The position numbers were made by a program, and so were the translations under genes. Below the pieces are notes generated by a model. It did not search any database. It was not told the origin of the DNA and saw only the letters and a program-made list of their open reading frames with translations. This document shows positions 28,482-38,227 of a stretch of DNA of 64,000 nt, piece by piece. The stretch is from JABDMH01 sp965223105 (GTDB lineage: Bacteria; Bacteroidota; Bacteroidia; Chitinophagales; Saprospiraceae). The DNA lies in contig OZ244987.1 of assembly GCA_965223105.1 (NCBI GenBank), positions 7,006,001 to 7,070,000 of the forward strand. The letters are read 5' to 3'. Each line of letters begins with the position of its first letter. Positions within the stretch are counted from its first letter, which is position 1.

Positions 28482-29396
28482 ATGAAATATAGGATTCTAT
28501 TTTGCTTCTCAATTTGTTTATGGAACTTCTCCATGAATACTGATGTGGCTGCTCAAACTATAGAAGACTACCTGAATCAAGGTTGGGATGCATATGGCAC
28601 TGGGAATTATGAAGAGGCTTTGTTAGCGCTTAATCGTGGAATCCAAGTAGACTCCTCAAATACACGAATTCTTTTTCTTAAAGGAAGGGTTCTTGTCAAA
28701 CAGAATAAGTTCGATGAGGCAATGGAGAATCTCCAGTATGCAATAATTAATGACACTTCTGATCTTGTTAAATATTCATACATACAAAGAGATTCTTCGA
28801 TCAAGGAATTATGGAATCATCCAAAGTGGCAGAACTTGCTGGCTTTCCTTGAACTACGAGTCTGTGGGGAAAATCTCGAATTATTTAGAGAACTGACATC
28901 TATTCAAAAGGCTGATCAGGACTGTAGGAACCAAGCTATCAGTGCTGGTAAGAAGTATGGTTGGGAATCTGAAGAGGTAATAGAACTGAATAGACGAATA
29001 GAAGTGGTGGACTCGTCAAATTTGATCAGAATTGAAGAAATTATCCACGAATATGGATATCCGGGTAAAAGACTAGTAGGTCAAGCATCTGGAGTTTCAT
29101 TTCTAGTCATACAGCATTCAAATTTGGAGAAACAAAAGAAGTATTTTAGTCTCCTACAGGAAGCGGCAAATAACGGTGATATTGAATTCTCCAGGCTTGC
29201 ATTGATGGAAGATCGAATTTTGATTCAAGATGGAAAGGAACAGAAATACGGAACACAAATTTGTAGGGATTCCGTGACTGGAATTGCAAATTTCTGCCTC
29301 ATGGATGATATTGAGCTAGTGAGAAAAAGAAGAAAAGAAGTTGGATTGCCTTCGTTAGAATCATATGCTAGAAGATCAGGCGTTAGAATAGAATGA
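28482..29396 (+). CDS. Exported TPR protein with DUF6624 domain
   Basis: 304 aa from ATG 28482; the longer frame from 28428 starts inside attC13 and is rejected. Signal peptide (residues 1-24, ending DVAAQ), a TPR pair (GWDAYGTGNYEEALLALNRGI) at ~30-90, and a DUF6624 domain from ~165 (RIEVVDSSNL...IIHEYGYPGKRLVG...SRLALMEDRILIQDGKEQKYGTQI). Function of DUF6624 unknown; probably periplasmic. Confidence 0.85.
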   Translation: MKYRILFCFSICLWNFSMNTDVAAQTIEDYLNQGWDAYGTGNYEEALLALNRGIQVDSSNTRILFLKGRVLVKQNKFDEAMENLQYAIINDTSDLVKYSYIQRDSSIKELWNHPKWQNLLAFLELRVCGENLELFRELTSIQKADQDCRNQAISAGKKYGWESEEVIELNRRIEVVDSSNLIRIEEIIHEYGYPGKRLVGQASGVSFLVIQHSNLEKQKKYFSLLQEAANNGDIEFSRLALMEDRILIQDGKEQKYGTQICRDSVTGIANFCLMDDIELVRKRRKEVGLPSLESYARRSGVRIE

Positions 29397-29609
29397 ACGA
29401 CGAGCAACAGGCTGCATGACGCCATCCCACCATCGAAATAAAAGATATGGGATACATTGAAATGATGCTATGAATGAACAAGATTTTAGAACTTAGAACT
29501 GAACTCGGTGGGACGGTGTAGATTGCCACCGAAAAGTATACCACCCTGTCATCGAAAAGTATACCAGTTGGCACGAGCAAAAATAAGTCCTGAAACATAG
29601 TTTATCTAG

Positions 29610-30368
29610 TTATTGGGCGTTTAGTTTTTCAGATTCTTTGACTCTAAAGGATTTACCGTTCATATTGACCAGTATTGCCCTGTGTGTGAGTCGGTCTACC
29701 ATGGCAGCTGTGAGCACTTGGTCTGAGAATATTTCAGACCAACGATCAAATCCGAGGTTGGTAGTGATAATGGTTGATTTGACCCCAGTTCTGAGACTTA
29801 AGTGAGTAAAAAGGAGCTCAGCGGCATTTTTGTTGTAGGAAACGTATCCAAATTCATCGCAGATAACCAAGTCGTATTTTTCGAATCTAGACTCAAGTGT
29901 TCGAAGAGATTTGAGTGATCGAGCTTCATTAATTTGGGTAATTAGCCTTGGGATGGTTGTAAAATAAACCGAATAGTCAGCATTGCAAGCAAGGATTGCC
30001 AGTCCAATAGCGATGTGAGTTTTTCCGGTTCCCGGATTTCCAGCAAGAATGAGATTACGACCTTGTTTGATAAAATCGAGTCTTGCTAGGGCGTTGATTT
30101 TCTGTTGTGCATCCTCTGGTAATTCGTCTTTGATAAGGTCAGACAAGTTTTTTACGTAAGGGAATTTAGCCCTTCGTATACGCTGTTTTTTTCGTCTGAT
30201 GACCCTTTGCTCGTGTTCAGTGATCATTAGATCAAGTAGATATTTTTCGAAAGGCTGGTTATTCTCGGCCGCTTGGGCTGCTATCTGTTCATATTCATTT
30301 CTAAATGCAGGTAGCCTGAGTTGCTTGGAATAGAAATGAATCTGATCATGTATATTTTGACTATTCAC
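29610..30368 (-). CDS. istB: IS21-family helper ATPase IstB
   Basis: 252 aa, Walker A AGNPGTGKTHIA and Walker B LVICDEFGY, typical IstB/DnaC-like. 17 bp downstream of istA on the same strand. Confidence 0.92.
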   Translation of the reverse strand: MNSQNIHDQIHFYSKQLRLPAFRNEYEQIAAQAAENNQPFEKYLLDLMITEHEQRVIRRKKQRIRRAKFPYVKNLSDLIKDELPEDAQQKINALARLDFIKQGRNLILAGNPGTGKTHIAIGLAILACNADYSVYFTTIPRLITQINEARSLKSLRTLESRFEKYDLVICDEFGYVSYNKNAAELLFTHLSLRTGVKSTIITTNLGFDRWSEIFSDQVLTAAMVDRLTHRAILVNMNGKSFRVKESEKLNAQ

Positions 30369-30385
30369 GACTACTTATTTTAAGA

Positions 30386-31942
30386 TTATTGGATGAGATT
30401 TTGGATTTGTCTAAGCTGGAGGTTGCACTGCTCAGCAATCATTGCTGACATCGATTCTGGTTGTGGGTTTGAGATTGGGGCACCATTAACACATTCGGGA
30501 TCGCTAAGTAAGAAGATGATTTTTTCAGATTCAGGAGGACTGTTTGGACAAGTGTTCTTATGCTTGTCCAGCGTCTTTTCTAAATGGTTTAACTCAATTT
30601 GTTTTTCGCGGCAATAGAGAATCAGCTTAATAAAATCTCGTGGACAAGACTGAAAGTGGTCTTGGAACAAACGTTTTAATCGATCATCAGCTTGCGCCAT
30701 TGCCATGCTAGAAGGCAAGGCTCCGGGCTTATTATTGAGATTATGCCAATAGTGATTGATGTCTATAACCCATTGACCCTTAGCATTTTTGCGCTCATGT
30801 CTTGCAGCTATTTGACCTTTTGCATCCAGAACATGAACGCTAGTAGGGTAGATTTTAACACTGGCCGCCGGTGATTGTATTTGTTCAGGAACCGAATAAT
30901 GATTGGTATCGATTTGGATGGTGTGATATTTATCGATTTTACATTTTAGCGTTGTGCTGATCTCATAGGCAGACACGGGCAAAGGAACAAAGCATTTTGT
31001 TTCTCTGTGAAAATTCTCCATGATAGATCTATCTTTTTCCTTAGCTGATTTATTATTTAGCTCATTGAGCTTACAGGCCAGATGCTGATTCGCTTGTTGG
31101 AGTGTATCAAATTGGTCTACTAATGAAAAGGCTTTCCTGCGTACGTATTCAACACTTTTCTCAACGTGCCCTTTCTCATTTGCTCTGCGAGTATTACAAA
31201 AGCGATAGTCAAATTGATAGTAAGAGCTGATTTTTAGAAGATCTTCTGTTGGCTTCTTATCCGATTGCCTTATCGTATATCTGGCAACAGCAACCTTCAT
31301 GTTGTCATAGATCATCATTAGAGGAACTCCTCCAATTTCATGGAAGTACTTTACATGTGCATCCAGGAAACTGGGCATATCTTCCCGGTAAAATAATGTT
31401 GCCCATCTATGATTGCTGTAGCATGCCGTGAATACAGCTAACAGCAACCGCTTAACCTTCCCTCCAATCTCAAGTACCACGTGACCCCAATCAAATTCAC
31501 TGGCTTTACCAGGCATGTGTTCTTGTTTAATGAATATCTCGGAACCTTTGGCTTTCTGATCTTGAACATAGCGACATACTGTTCGATAGCTAATCTGATG
31601 CCCTAGGTTTACCAGATGATCATGTATGTCCGTTGCTGCCATACATTGCTTGGATCGACCTGCTGTGCGCTTGTCTTCATTATTGCGCAGCATCTCATCA
31701 ATGATATCGGTCACAACCTTTGTCAACTTCACTTTAGTCCGTTTAGAAGTGTCATATCTGGGTTTATGTATGACACCTGAGCCTTCATTGCGTTCTTTGG
31801 AGTATTGTACCACATAGCGCTTAACCGTCTTACGGTTCAAGCTCATCGTCTTGGCAATCTGTCGTATTGACAGCCCTTGACGGTAATGGCTAATAATGAT
31901 CTGTTGTTTTTCTATCATAGTTATCATGTTTAAAGGCCTCAA
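30386..31942 (-). CDS. istA: IS21-family transposase IstA
   Basis: 518 aa, with HTH (LSIRQIAKTMSLNRKTVKRYV), DDE core Asp in SEFDWGHVVLE, Asp in MIYDNMKVAV and Glu in NEKGHVEKSV. The C-terminal SH3-like DNA-binding region is followed by a short tail. Intact. Confidence 0.92.
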   Translation of the reverse strand: MRPLNMITMIEKQQIIISHYRQGLSIRQIAKTMSLNRKTVKRYVVQYSKERNEGSGVIHKPRYDTSKRTKVKLTKVVTDIIDEMLRNNEDKRTAGRSKQCMAATDIHDHLVNLGHQISYRTVCRYVQDQKAKGSEIFIKQEHMPGKASEFDWGHVVLEIGGKVKRLLLAVFTACYSNHRWATLFYREDMPSFLDAHVKYFHEIGGVPLMMIYDNMKVAVARYTIRQSDKKPTEDLLKISSYYQFDYRFCNTRRANEKGHVEKSVEYVRRKAFSLVDQFDTLQQANQHLACKLNELNNKSAKEKDRSIMENFHRETKCFVPLPVSAYEISTTLKCKIDKYHTIQIDTNHYSVPEQIQSPAASVKIYPTSVHVLDAKGQIAARHERKNAKGQWVIDINHYWHNLNNKPGALPSSMAMAQADDRLKRLFQDHFQSCPRDFIKLILYCREKQIELNHLEKTLDKHKNTCPNSPPESEKIIFLLSDPECVNGAPISNPQPESMSAMIAEQCNLQLRQIQNLIQ

Positions 31943-32072
31943 TCATATTATGATTTTCAACCATGTGTGAACCCATGATAACTGGCCCCTTTTTCAGCGG
32001 CAACGGTGGTATACTTTTCGATGGCAATCTACAGAGGCGCATGCAGCCGGACCCGTTAGTGGCTATCAGCAA

Positions 32073-32494
32073 ATGAATGAGCTGGAAAGAATATTGACAC
32101 AATATAATTTCCCAAGAAGAGAAGATAGAATCTCTGTAGAAAGGGAGATCAAAAGAATTGAGGCAACGATGGATTGGATTTTACCAGAGGATTACAAATA
32201 TTACATTGTGAACTATCTAGATCATGAAGTGGAGATAAACGATCACTCTGTAATAACCTGGAACATCATGGAAATACTGAAGGTTAGTGATTTGAATTTT
32301 TACTTAGAAAAAAGTGTTCTGGCAATTGGTGGAACTGGAGGCGGACTTTTTTTGGATATGATTTCGCTGTTCCTTTTGAACCAAGAATAGTTTGCTCTGA
32401 TATGATTGGATGTGAAAGGGAATATTTGGTTCAGATTGGAACTACTTTCACCGATATGTATTTACGACTCGAGAAGGGGAAAAATTGGCTATGA
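32073..32494 (+). pseudogene. SUKH (SMI1/KNR4)-like protein with a homopolymer frameshift
   Basis: The frame starts at ATG 32073 (MNELERILTQYNFP) and shows the SUKH signature WILPEDYKYYIVNYLDHEVEI and VLAIGGTGGG. It then leaves frame in a run of seven T (around 32348). One more T would continue ...GYDFAVPFEPRIVCSDMIG to a stop at 32494, giving about 140 aa, the usual size. SUKH proteins serve as immunity proteins against polymorphic toxins. Either real inactivation, slippage-dependent switching, or a sequencing error in the T run. Confidence 0.7.
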
Positions 32495-32504
32495 ACCAGA
32501 TCAA

Positions 32505-32807
32505 ATGAGCGGAAAGCTAACACTCATATCATTGATTCTTTTTGCCACCTCGGTTATTATGCTATGGAGCATGGTTCCAACTTTTACTGGTGAGATCGAA
32601 GCATCAGATACAATCCGCCAACCCAGTACGCTCGAAGTTCTATCTTTTTACACGGTCTATTTTATGTCGTTTGTAACAAATATTGTTGCACTTTATAGGA
32701 AAGAAAAAAACAAGTTGAAGTGGCTCTTGTTCGGACTGAATATTCTTCTAGGATTTCTGGTAATTGGATCTATCATATTCGCTAAAAGTATAAATACGAT
32801 CAACTGA
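32505..32807 (+). CDS. Small membrane protein, 100 aa
   Basis: ATG 32505 is preferred, because the longer frame from 32406 overlaps the SUKH gene. Three predicted membrane helices (LTLISLILFATSVIM; EVLSFYTVYFMSFVTNIVAL; LLFGLNILLGFLVIGSIIF). Family not recognised. 10 bp after the restored SUKH stop, so one two-gene cassette. Confidence 0.65.
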   Translation: MSGKLTLISLILFATSVIMLWSMVPTFTGEIEASDTIRQPSTLEVLSFYTVYFMSFVTNIVALYRKEKNKLKWLLFGLNILLGFLVIGSIIFAKSINTIN

Positions 32808-32812
32808 TGACA

Positions 32813-32951
32813 GCCACTAACAGGGCGCCATGTCGATCATCCCGCCAAATTAGAGACTATGAAAGAAAGGACAAGTGAAATTTAAAGGACTGAACAATGA
32901 AAAGCGATTTAGCGAAGGCGGGACGACGCATGCGCCCGGGACGTTAGCACG
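32813..32951 (+). other. attC15 (long type)
   Basis: R'' GCCACTAAC (32813-32821) complements GTTAGTGGC at 32055. R' GTTAGCACG starts at 32943. The arms GGGCGCCATGTCGATCATCC and GGGACGACGCATGCGCCC pair. Confidence 0.88.
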
Positions 32952-32964
32952 AATTAAAATCAAT

Positions 32965-34781
32965 TTGGTATTGAAGATATTACAATCGGTTGCAATATTT
33001 TTGTTTCTAACATCAGCTATCTATTGTCAGCGTTGCCTGATCGGAGATTTTATTTTGACGTCACAAGAACAAGTGGATAGTTTTTCTTTTCTTTATCCAA
33101 ATTGCTCTACAGTCGTTGGCAATCTTATTATTGCAGGTAGTGATATTTCCTATCTCGACAGCTTAGGAAGAATCGACTCAATCCTAGGTGACATGATAAT
33201 TACTAGCAATGCACAACTTGCAAATTTAAATGGACTAGAAGACCTCAGATATGTGGATGGTGATTTTGAGATTACAAACAATGATGTCCTGATCAACTTA
33301 TTGGGATTGAGCAATCTCAGAGCCATCGGCAATGAGTTTAGAGTTGAAAACAACATAAGCCTTCTTAATTTTGCTGGACTAAGTACTTTATATAGCGTTC
33401 AGAATATAATCTACATTCAACATAACGAGTCTCTTCTCAGTTTGCAAGGACTGGAAAGTGTGCATGAACTTCGTAATGGTCTTGTAATCTTCAATAATCA
33501 GCAATTAAGTACTCTTCAGGGTCTAGATGCATTAATTTTAATTGGTGGGGGATTAAGGATAGAAAACAATGGTTCGCTTACAAGTTTAAATGGCCTTCAT
33601 GATCTCGTCGAGATAGTAGCTGATGTTAGAATTGACTTCAATCAAAATTTGGAATCGATAAATGGCCTTTCTTCACTAGATACTCTGGGATCGCAGTTGC
33701 ACATTGGATACAATCCAAAACTTTCTATTTTTAATGGATTTCAAAGTCTTTCATCAATCGCTGGCCATTTAACTATTACCTCCAGCCCCCTTTTAGAAAA
33801 TCTTGATGACTTTGGATCTCTGGAATCAGTATCAGGGATTACATTAGAAAGTAACGATAATTTATCTGACGTGACAGCACTTTCGAGAATCAGATCTCTC
33901 GCGGGATTTCTAACACTTCGGAATTGCCATTCTCTCGTTAATTTGTCCGGATTAAGCAACATTAAATCTGTCCTTGGTGATGTCTATATCGAGAATTTAA
34001 CCTCACTTCGTAATCCAATTGGTTTGGATAGTTTGCAAGTAGTAGGTATGAATCTTGTGATCCACAATTCTGATAGTATTATGAACTTAACAGGTTTGGA
34101 CAGGCTAAGATCAGTTGGTGGCTACCTCTATATTCTTAATAATGATCAACTAGGCGACTTATTATAAATGTTTTATATATTTAGTACTATTTGATGCTCT
34201 GGTTAATAGTGGGTCTAAATAATTTAATCGTGGTTGGAGATTATCTAAGTCTACTTGCAAATAAAGCATTAAAAAGCCTGCAAGGTGTCGAAAACCTATC
34301 CACAGTTGGAAGTTACATTAGTTTGGTTTTGAACGACAGTCTACGTAATATATCAGCAATTGAAAACCTGAACACTTCCAATTTTTTGAATCTTGTGATT
34401 AGGGATAATATTAGTCTGAGTGACTGTGAAATACATAGCATATGCAATTACTTGCAAAATTCGAACAGTATAGCGATGATTTCAGGCAATGGCAATGATT
34501 GTATGACTAGGGATGAAATCGAGGCTGAATGCAATTCCCCACCTAATTGCTTTACCCAAACTATTAATTATTGAATCGGCACGGAAGGTAACTGGAATGA
34601 TGACTTTAATTGGAGTGAAAACAGAAAGCCGGAAGCCTGCGATAATGTTTCGATTAGTAATGGTGGAATCGTACACCTGTCATCAGATATGGATGGAGAA
34701 TGTTATACAATAGAAATAGATGTTGGAGCGACCTTGATTCAACAGCTTGGATCTACACTCACCATAAAATGTGAGAACTAA
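32965..34781 (+). pseudogene. Secreted receptor-L-domain (leucine-rich) protein, broken
   Basis: Frames 32965-34167, 34191-34574 and 34575-34781 together form one protein of about 600 aa. It has a signal peptide (VLKILQSVAIFLFLTSAIYCQ; TTG starts at 32965 or 32971), then about 15 repeats of ~30 aa of the L-domain type (LxGLxxLxxIxGxLxIxxN), then a cysteine segment and a domain starting IGTEGNWNDDFNWSENRKP. Lesions: a frameshift or indel between 34165 and 34195, and an in-frame TGA at 34572 where Trp is expected. Such proteins are surface proteins in Bacteroidota. The first 90 bases of the longest frame lie in attC15 and are not coding. Confidence 0.75.
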
Positions 34782-34783
34782 CT

Positions 34784-34938
34784 CGTGCTAACATGGGTTC
34801 ATGACGGCATGCTGGCAATTGCAGTCTTGAAACTAGAATAATTGTGTATCAATTGTTAGATTGTAGCATCTAGGGAGTGTGTGACTGCTTTCAACCTGCT
34901 TGCCAGCACGACCGCATAGCCCAGGAGCGTTGTGTGCC
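34784..34938 (+). other. attC16 (long type)
   Basis: R'' CGTGCTAAC (34784-34792) complements GTTAGCACG at 32943. R' GTTGTGTGCC starts at 34929. The arms CATGACGGCATGCTGGCAA and TTGCCAGCACGACCGCAT pair imperfectly. Confidence 0.86.
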
Positions 34939-34989
34939 ATATAAATCGATCGAAATCGAATCGATAATTGTCTTACAAGTAGAAAAATA

Positions 34990-35808
34990 TTGGAAGATAA
35001 ACTCAAAATAGCCAAACAAGGAGATATTAACGCCTTCAATGAATTATTCAAGCAATACGATAATGCCTTAAAACCCTATCTATATCGACTCTTAACAAAT
35101 CGAGAAGATGTAGAAGATTTTTATCACAACACGTTTATCAAAGCATTTGAAAAGATTGGCACTTTTAAAGGAGATGTTTCCCAATTAAAATCATGGATTT
35201 TTACGATTGCGACCCGACTAGCCATAAACCACTTGAACAAAAAGAAAAAATGGAAAGTGGACGCTCAAGATAAATGCAGAGACAGTTTGGTGAATAACCC
35301 TGAAGTTCAACAAACATTCGCAACGAAGGTGATGAAAAGTACGCATAACCAGTATGACGTTAAGGAACACATTGATTTTTGCTTCACGTGCATCAACAGA
35401 ACATTGGCTATTGATAAGCAAGTAGCCATTCTTTTGAAAAATGTGTTTGAATTTAAGGTGCAGGAAGTTGCAGAAATCATGGATAAATCTCATGGTCAAG
35501 TAAAACATCTTTTGGTTGATTCTCGGAAAGAGATGACCGACATTTTTGATGGTAGATGTGCATTAATCAATCAGAATGGAACCTGTCATCAATGTTCCGA
35601 ACTGCAAGGGCTATTTAATCCCAAAGCAGACTTTCAAAGAGAATCCTTAAAACTAAAAATGGTTCAAACAGCTAATGATTCTGATAGTAACCAACTTATG
35701 GAACTGAGAGAAGAAATCGTTAAACAGGTCAATCCACTTAAAGCAGCCGGGACTGATTTGCACGACCATTTTATGCAGCACATGAAAAAAGTGAATGAAT
35801 TGGACTAA
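34990..35808 (+). CDS. ECF-type RNA polymerase sigma factor
   Basis: 272 aa from TTG 34990. Region 2 is clear (DINAFNELFKQYDNALKPYLYRLLTNREDVEDFYHNTFIKAFEKI, residues ~12-56), followed by KSWIFTIATRLAINHL. Region 4 is degenerate (AILLKNVFEFKVQEVAEIMDKSHGQVKHLL) and a ~85-residue C-terminal extension with CHQCSEL follows. First gene of a three-gene cassette. Would direct polymerase to specific promoters, perhaps of its own neighbours. Confidence 0.85.
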   Translation: MEDKLKIAKQGDINAFNELFKQYDNALKPYLYRLLTNREDVEDFYHNTFIKAFEKIGTFKGDVSQLKSWIFTIATRLAINHLNKKKKWKVDAQDKCRDSLVNNPEVQQTFATKVMKSTHNQYDVKEHIDFCFTCINRTLAIDKQVAILLKNVFEFKVQEVAEIMDKSHGQVKHLLVDSRKEMTDIFDGRCALINQNGTCHQCSELQGLFNPKADFQRESLKLKMVQTANDSDSNQLMELREEIVKQVNPLKAAGTDLHDHFMQHMKKVNELD

Positions 35809-35871
35809 ATCCCGACCGTTTTTGAATACTCAATTGTCTAACTCTTATACAAACATTTAAAAAGAATTAAA

Positions 35872-36267
35872 ATGACAATTTACGAACATTCACTTTACAC
35901 ATTTGAGCTGTTAAAGGACGGCCAGATTTTATTTTTCAAATGGTCTGATGCTACCGAAAACATGACCATGGAAGATTATCAGGAAGCATTACACAATTAT
36001 GCAGGATTTGGCACAGAATATCAAGTACCTGCCATGTTGGTTGATGTAAGAAACTTCAAATACAAAATGACTCCAGAGTTGGGCATTTGGAGAGATGAGC
36101 ATATTTCGCCGAGATATGCAAAATTTGGATTGAAGAAGTTTGCATATATAGTTCCTTTAGGCGTAGTGGCTAAAATGAAAGATACAATGACTCCAATTGA
36201 GCGAACCTTTCAGGAAGACTATTTTGAAGACGAACAAGAATCAATCAACTGGCTATTAAATAAATAG
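35872..36267 (+). CDS. Small soluble protein, possibly SpoIIAA/STAS-like
   Basis: 131 aa. Alternating strands and helices (LKDGQILFFKWSDATENMT; MLVDVRNFKY; FAYIVPLGVVAKMKD) suggest a SpoIIAA/STAS-like fold as in Bacteroidota proteins of this size. No phosphorylatable Ser motif is obvious. Follows the sigma gene by 63 bp and precedes a membrane protein by 3 bp; may signal to the sigma factor. The fold call is inference. Confidence 0.55.
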   Translation: MTIYEHSLYTFELLKDGQILFFKWSDATENMTMEDYQEALHNYAGFGTEYQVPAMLVDVRNFKYKMTPELGIWRDEHISPRYAKFGLKKFAYIVPLGVVAKMKDTMTPIERTFQEDYFEDEQESINWLLNK

Positions 36268-36270
36268 ATT

Positions 36271-36750
36271 ATGACACCATTTATAATAGGAAATATTCAG
36301 TTTACACTATCGCTAATCGTTTATGTATGCATAGCGGTTTGGTATGTTTATCCAGCACTGAAAAACAAAGAATGGAACAAAGCACTTGTCCCACTTCTCT
36401 TGGTGCATGTCTTCAGATATGGTCCCTTGACGTTATTAATGCCAGGACAAGTGAGTCCTGATGCTCCATTAGATGTTGCCCAAACCATTGCTTATGGCGA
36501 TTTGATTTCGGGAGTTCTTGCCTTGGTTGCAGCAATTTTGGTTTGGAACAAGGTAAACGGAGCTAAATTATTGGTTTGGCTATTTACAATAATCGGATTT
36601 GGAGACGTAGTTGTAGCATCAGCAAAAGGAATTGGAGCAGGCTTGTTAGACATGGATATGGGATTCAACTTGTATATTTTGAACTTCTACGTTCCCATGT
36701 TGATTGTAACTCACATTATGATTGTGCTGTTACTGATAAGGCAAAAATAA
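36271..36750 (+). CDS. Integral membrane protein, 159 aa
   Basis: Four to five hydrophobic segments (FTLSLIVYVCIAVWYVYPAL; VPLLLVHVFRYGPLTLLM; ISGVLALVAAILVWN; LLVWLFTIIGFGDVVVAS; FYVPMLIVTHIMIVLLLI). No family recognised. Tightly coupled to the preceding gene. With the sigma factor it resembles a small membrane-sensing unit, but that is conjecture. Confidence 0.7.
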   Translation: MTPFIIGNIQFTLSLIVYVCIAVWYVYPALKNKEWNKALVPLLLVHVFRYGPLTLLMPGQVSPDAPLDVAQTIAYGDLISGVLALVAAILVWNKVNGAKLLVWLFTIIGFGDVVVASAKGIGAGLLDMDMGFNLYILNFYVPMLIVTHIMIVLLLIRQK

Positions 36751-37018
36751 ATACGGCACACAATATATAAGATTCAAGTGGTCCGTAGGACCCAATTTGA
36801 ATCCTGTGTTGGACTGTATCGCCAAGGTCCCTAGGCTATATCAAAATTATATTTGGTGTGATGGGGATATGCCGGCTGCTATTTTTGATCGATATATCAT
36901 ATTAGAAAGAGGATAAGAATGGTGATTTATCGGCCGGTGGGCTATTTGTGGTTTCCATCACTTCATTTAGGTCAGAAATTATGATTTGTAGACATTAGTA
37001 TTTAGGGTTTAAGTATAC

Positions 37019-38227
37019 TTAAACAAAAGGGATCTGGGATGATGAATAATTTGATCTATAAATTATTGGAGGGCCTCTCTTTGGAATTTCAGATATCAGT
37101 CTGAGTGTTGACTTTTTGCATTTGGGGCATTGATAGATATCTAGGCCAGCTTGCCTCCAGAACGTGACCCAGTCCATTTTCATCGTAATATTTTCTTTAT
37201 GATCAGGGACAACTGCGACTTTGATTCGGCTAGACAATATTCCATAGTGCCTGATTTTGATAAAGCGATGCGGTAGGAAGTGAAGGGAGAGTCTGCGGAC
37301 AAATTCTTGAGGGTGAATCGTCATGATCTTTTGCCTATTATCATGCTTATAATCCTTGTATTTGAAGGAAACCTTGTTAGCGGAGATGGCTTGTAAGCGA
37401 TAATTACTAATGGCAGCTTTGTGAGAATATCTGCCTAAGTATTCGACGACACTTCGTGGACCATCGAAGCTGGTCTTGGCAAATACTACCCACTTGTAGC
37501 GATATAATTCATTAAGGAAATTAGTGTGGATATCCAAGCCTAGTAATTTCATTTCTAAATTGAATTGCTCCATAAATTTTCCACGAAATACCGAGCTCAT
37601 TGCCCTTACCGGAAAAAGGAACTTGCCTTTCCCTTTGATATGTCTCCATTTGTTGTTGGCTGTGATACCCCCTCCAGGCACTATGCAGTGCACATGTGGA
37701 TGAAGACTCAGATTTTGTCCCCATGTGTGAAGTACCATGGTGGCACCAAGTTGTGCCCCCAGGTACTTCGGGTTCCAGCCAAAACTATCAAGAGTTTGCC
37801 AGGCACTCTTGAATAGTAAGGCATACATTTGTCTTGGGTATGCCAGACAAAATGGATTTAGATCAGCAGGAATGGTGAATACTACGTGGTAGTATTTGCA
37901 GTTGATCAAGCTGGATTGTCTTGCCAAGACCCACTTTTCCTTTTGAGTATTTTGGCATGTGGGACAGTGCCTGTTTCGGCAACTTTTGTATCGCTTGTGC
38001 AAATGACCGCAATTACTGCACTGGTATAAATATCCACCCAAAGCCGGAGTGCGACATTTCCTTACGGCGTCGAGAATTCTAATCTGGTACCTGTTAAAAC
38101 GAGTGTCAGATTGAATTTCAGACCATTGCTGATTAATGATGTCTGCAACCTTGTACTTGCTAGCCTTGTAGGCCTTCATAGAGCCTATCAAACGGACTGA
38201 ATCTCTCAGTTCCGGAAATCCTGGCAA
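37019..38227 (-). CDS. IS91-family HUH transposase (element B)
   Basis: 402 aa, same as the element A enzyme apart from Ser in RDSVRL; HPHVH and YLGRY intact. Confidence 0.93.
   Translation of the reverse strand: MPGFPELRDSVRLIGSMKAYKASKYKVADIINQQWSEIQSDTRFNRYQIRILDAVRKCRTPALGGYLYQCSNCGHLHKRYKSCRNRHCPTCQNTQKEKWVLARQSSLINCKYYHVVFTIPADLNPFCLAYPRQMYALLFKSAWQTLDSFGWNPKYLGAQLGATMVLHTWGQNLSLHPHVHCIVPGGGITANNKWRHIKGKGKFLFPVRAMSSVFRGKFMEQFNLEMKLLGLDIHTNFLNELYRYKWVVFAKTSFDGPRSVVEYLGRYSHKAAISNYRLQAISANKVSFKYKDYKHDNRQKIMTIHPQEFVRRLSLHFLPHRFIKIRHYGILSSRIKVAVVPDHKENITMKMDWVTFWRQAGLDIYQCPKCKKSTLRLISEIPKRGPPIIYRSNYSSSQIPFV

Larger units (their letters stand above)
29517..32033 (-). mobile_element. IS21-like element, third type (2517 bp)
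   Basis: The ends are TGTAGATTGCCACCGAAAAG and, as reverse complement, TGTAGATTGCCATCGAAAAG, followed by TATACCACC. They are almost perfect inverted repeats with a further GAAAAGTATACCA copy inside the left end. No clear target duplication (flanks GGGACGG and GAGGCG). Genes run on the - strand: istA then istB. Confidence 0.9.
29399..32063 (+). other. attC14, split by an IS21-like element
   Basis: R'' GACGAGCAAC (29399-29408) complements GTTGCTCGTC at 28441. R' GTTAGTGGC starts at 32055. The left arm GGCTGCATGACGCCATCCCACC pairs with GGTGGGACGG (ending 29516) plus GCATGCAGCC (32039-32048), so the element entered the right arm of the stem. Confidence 0.85.

Noticed and set aside
32875..32964. 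Start of the L-domain protein inside attC15
   Set aside because: The cassette begins at 32943, and a signal peptide starts at a TTG just after it.
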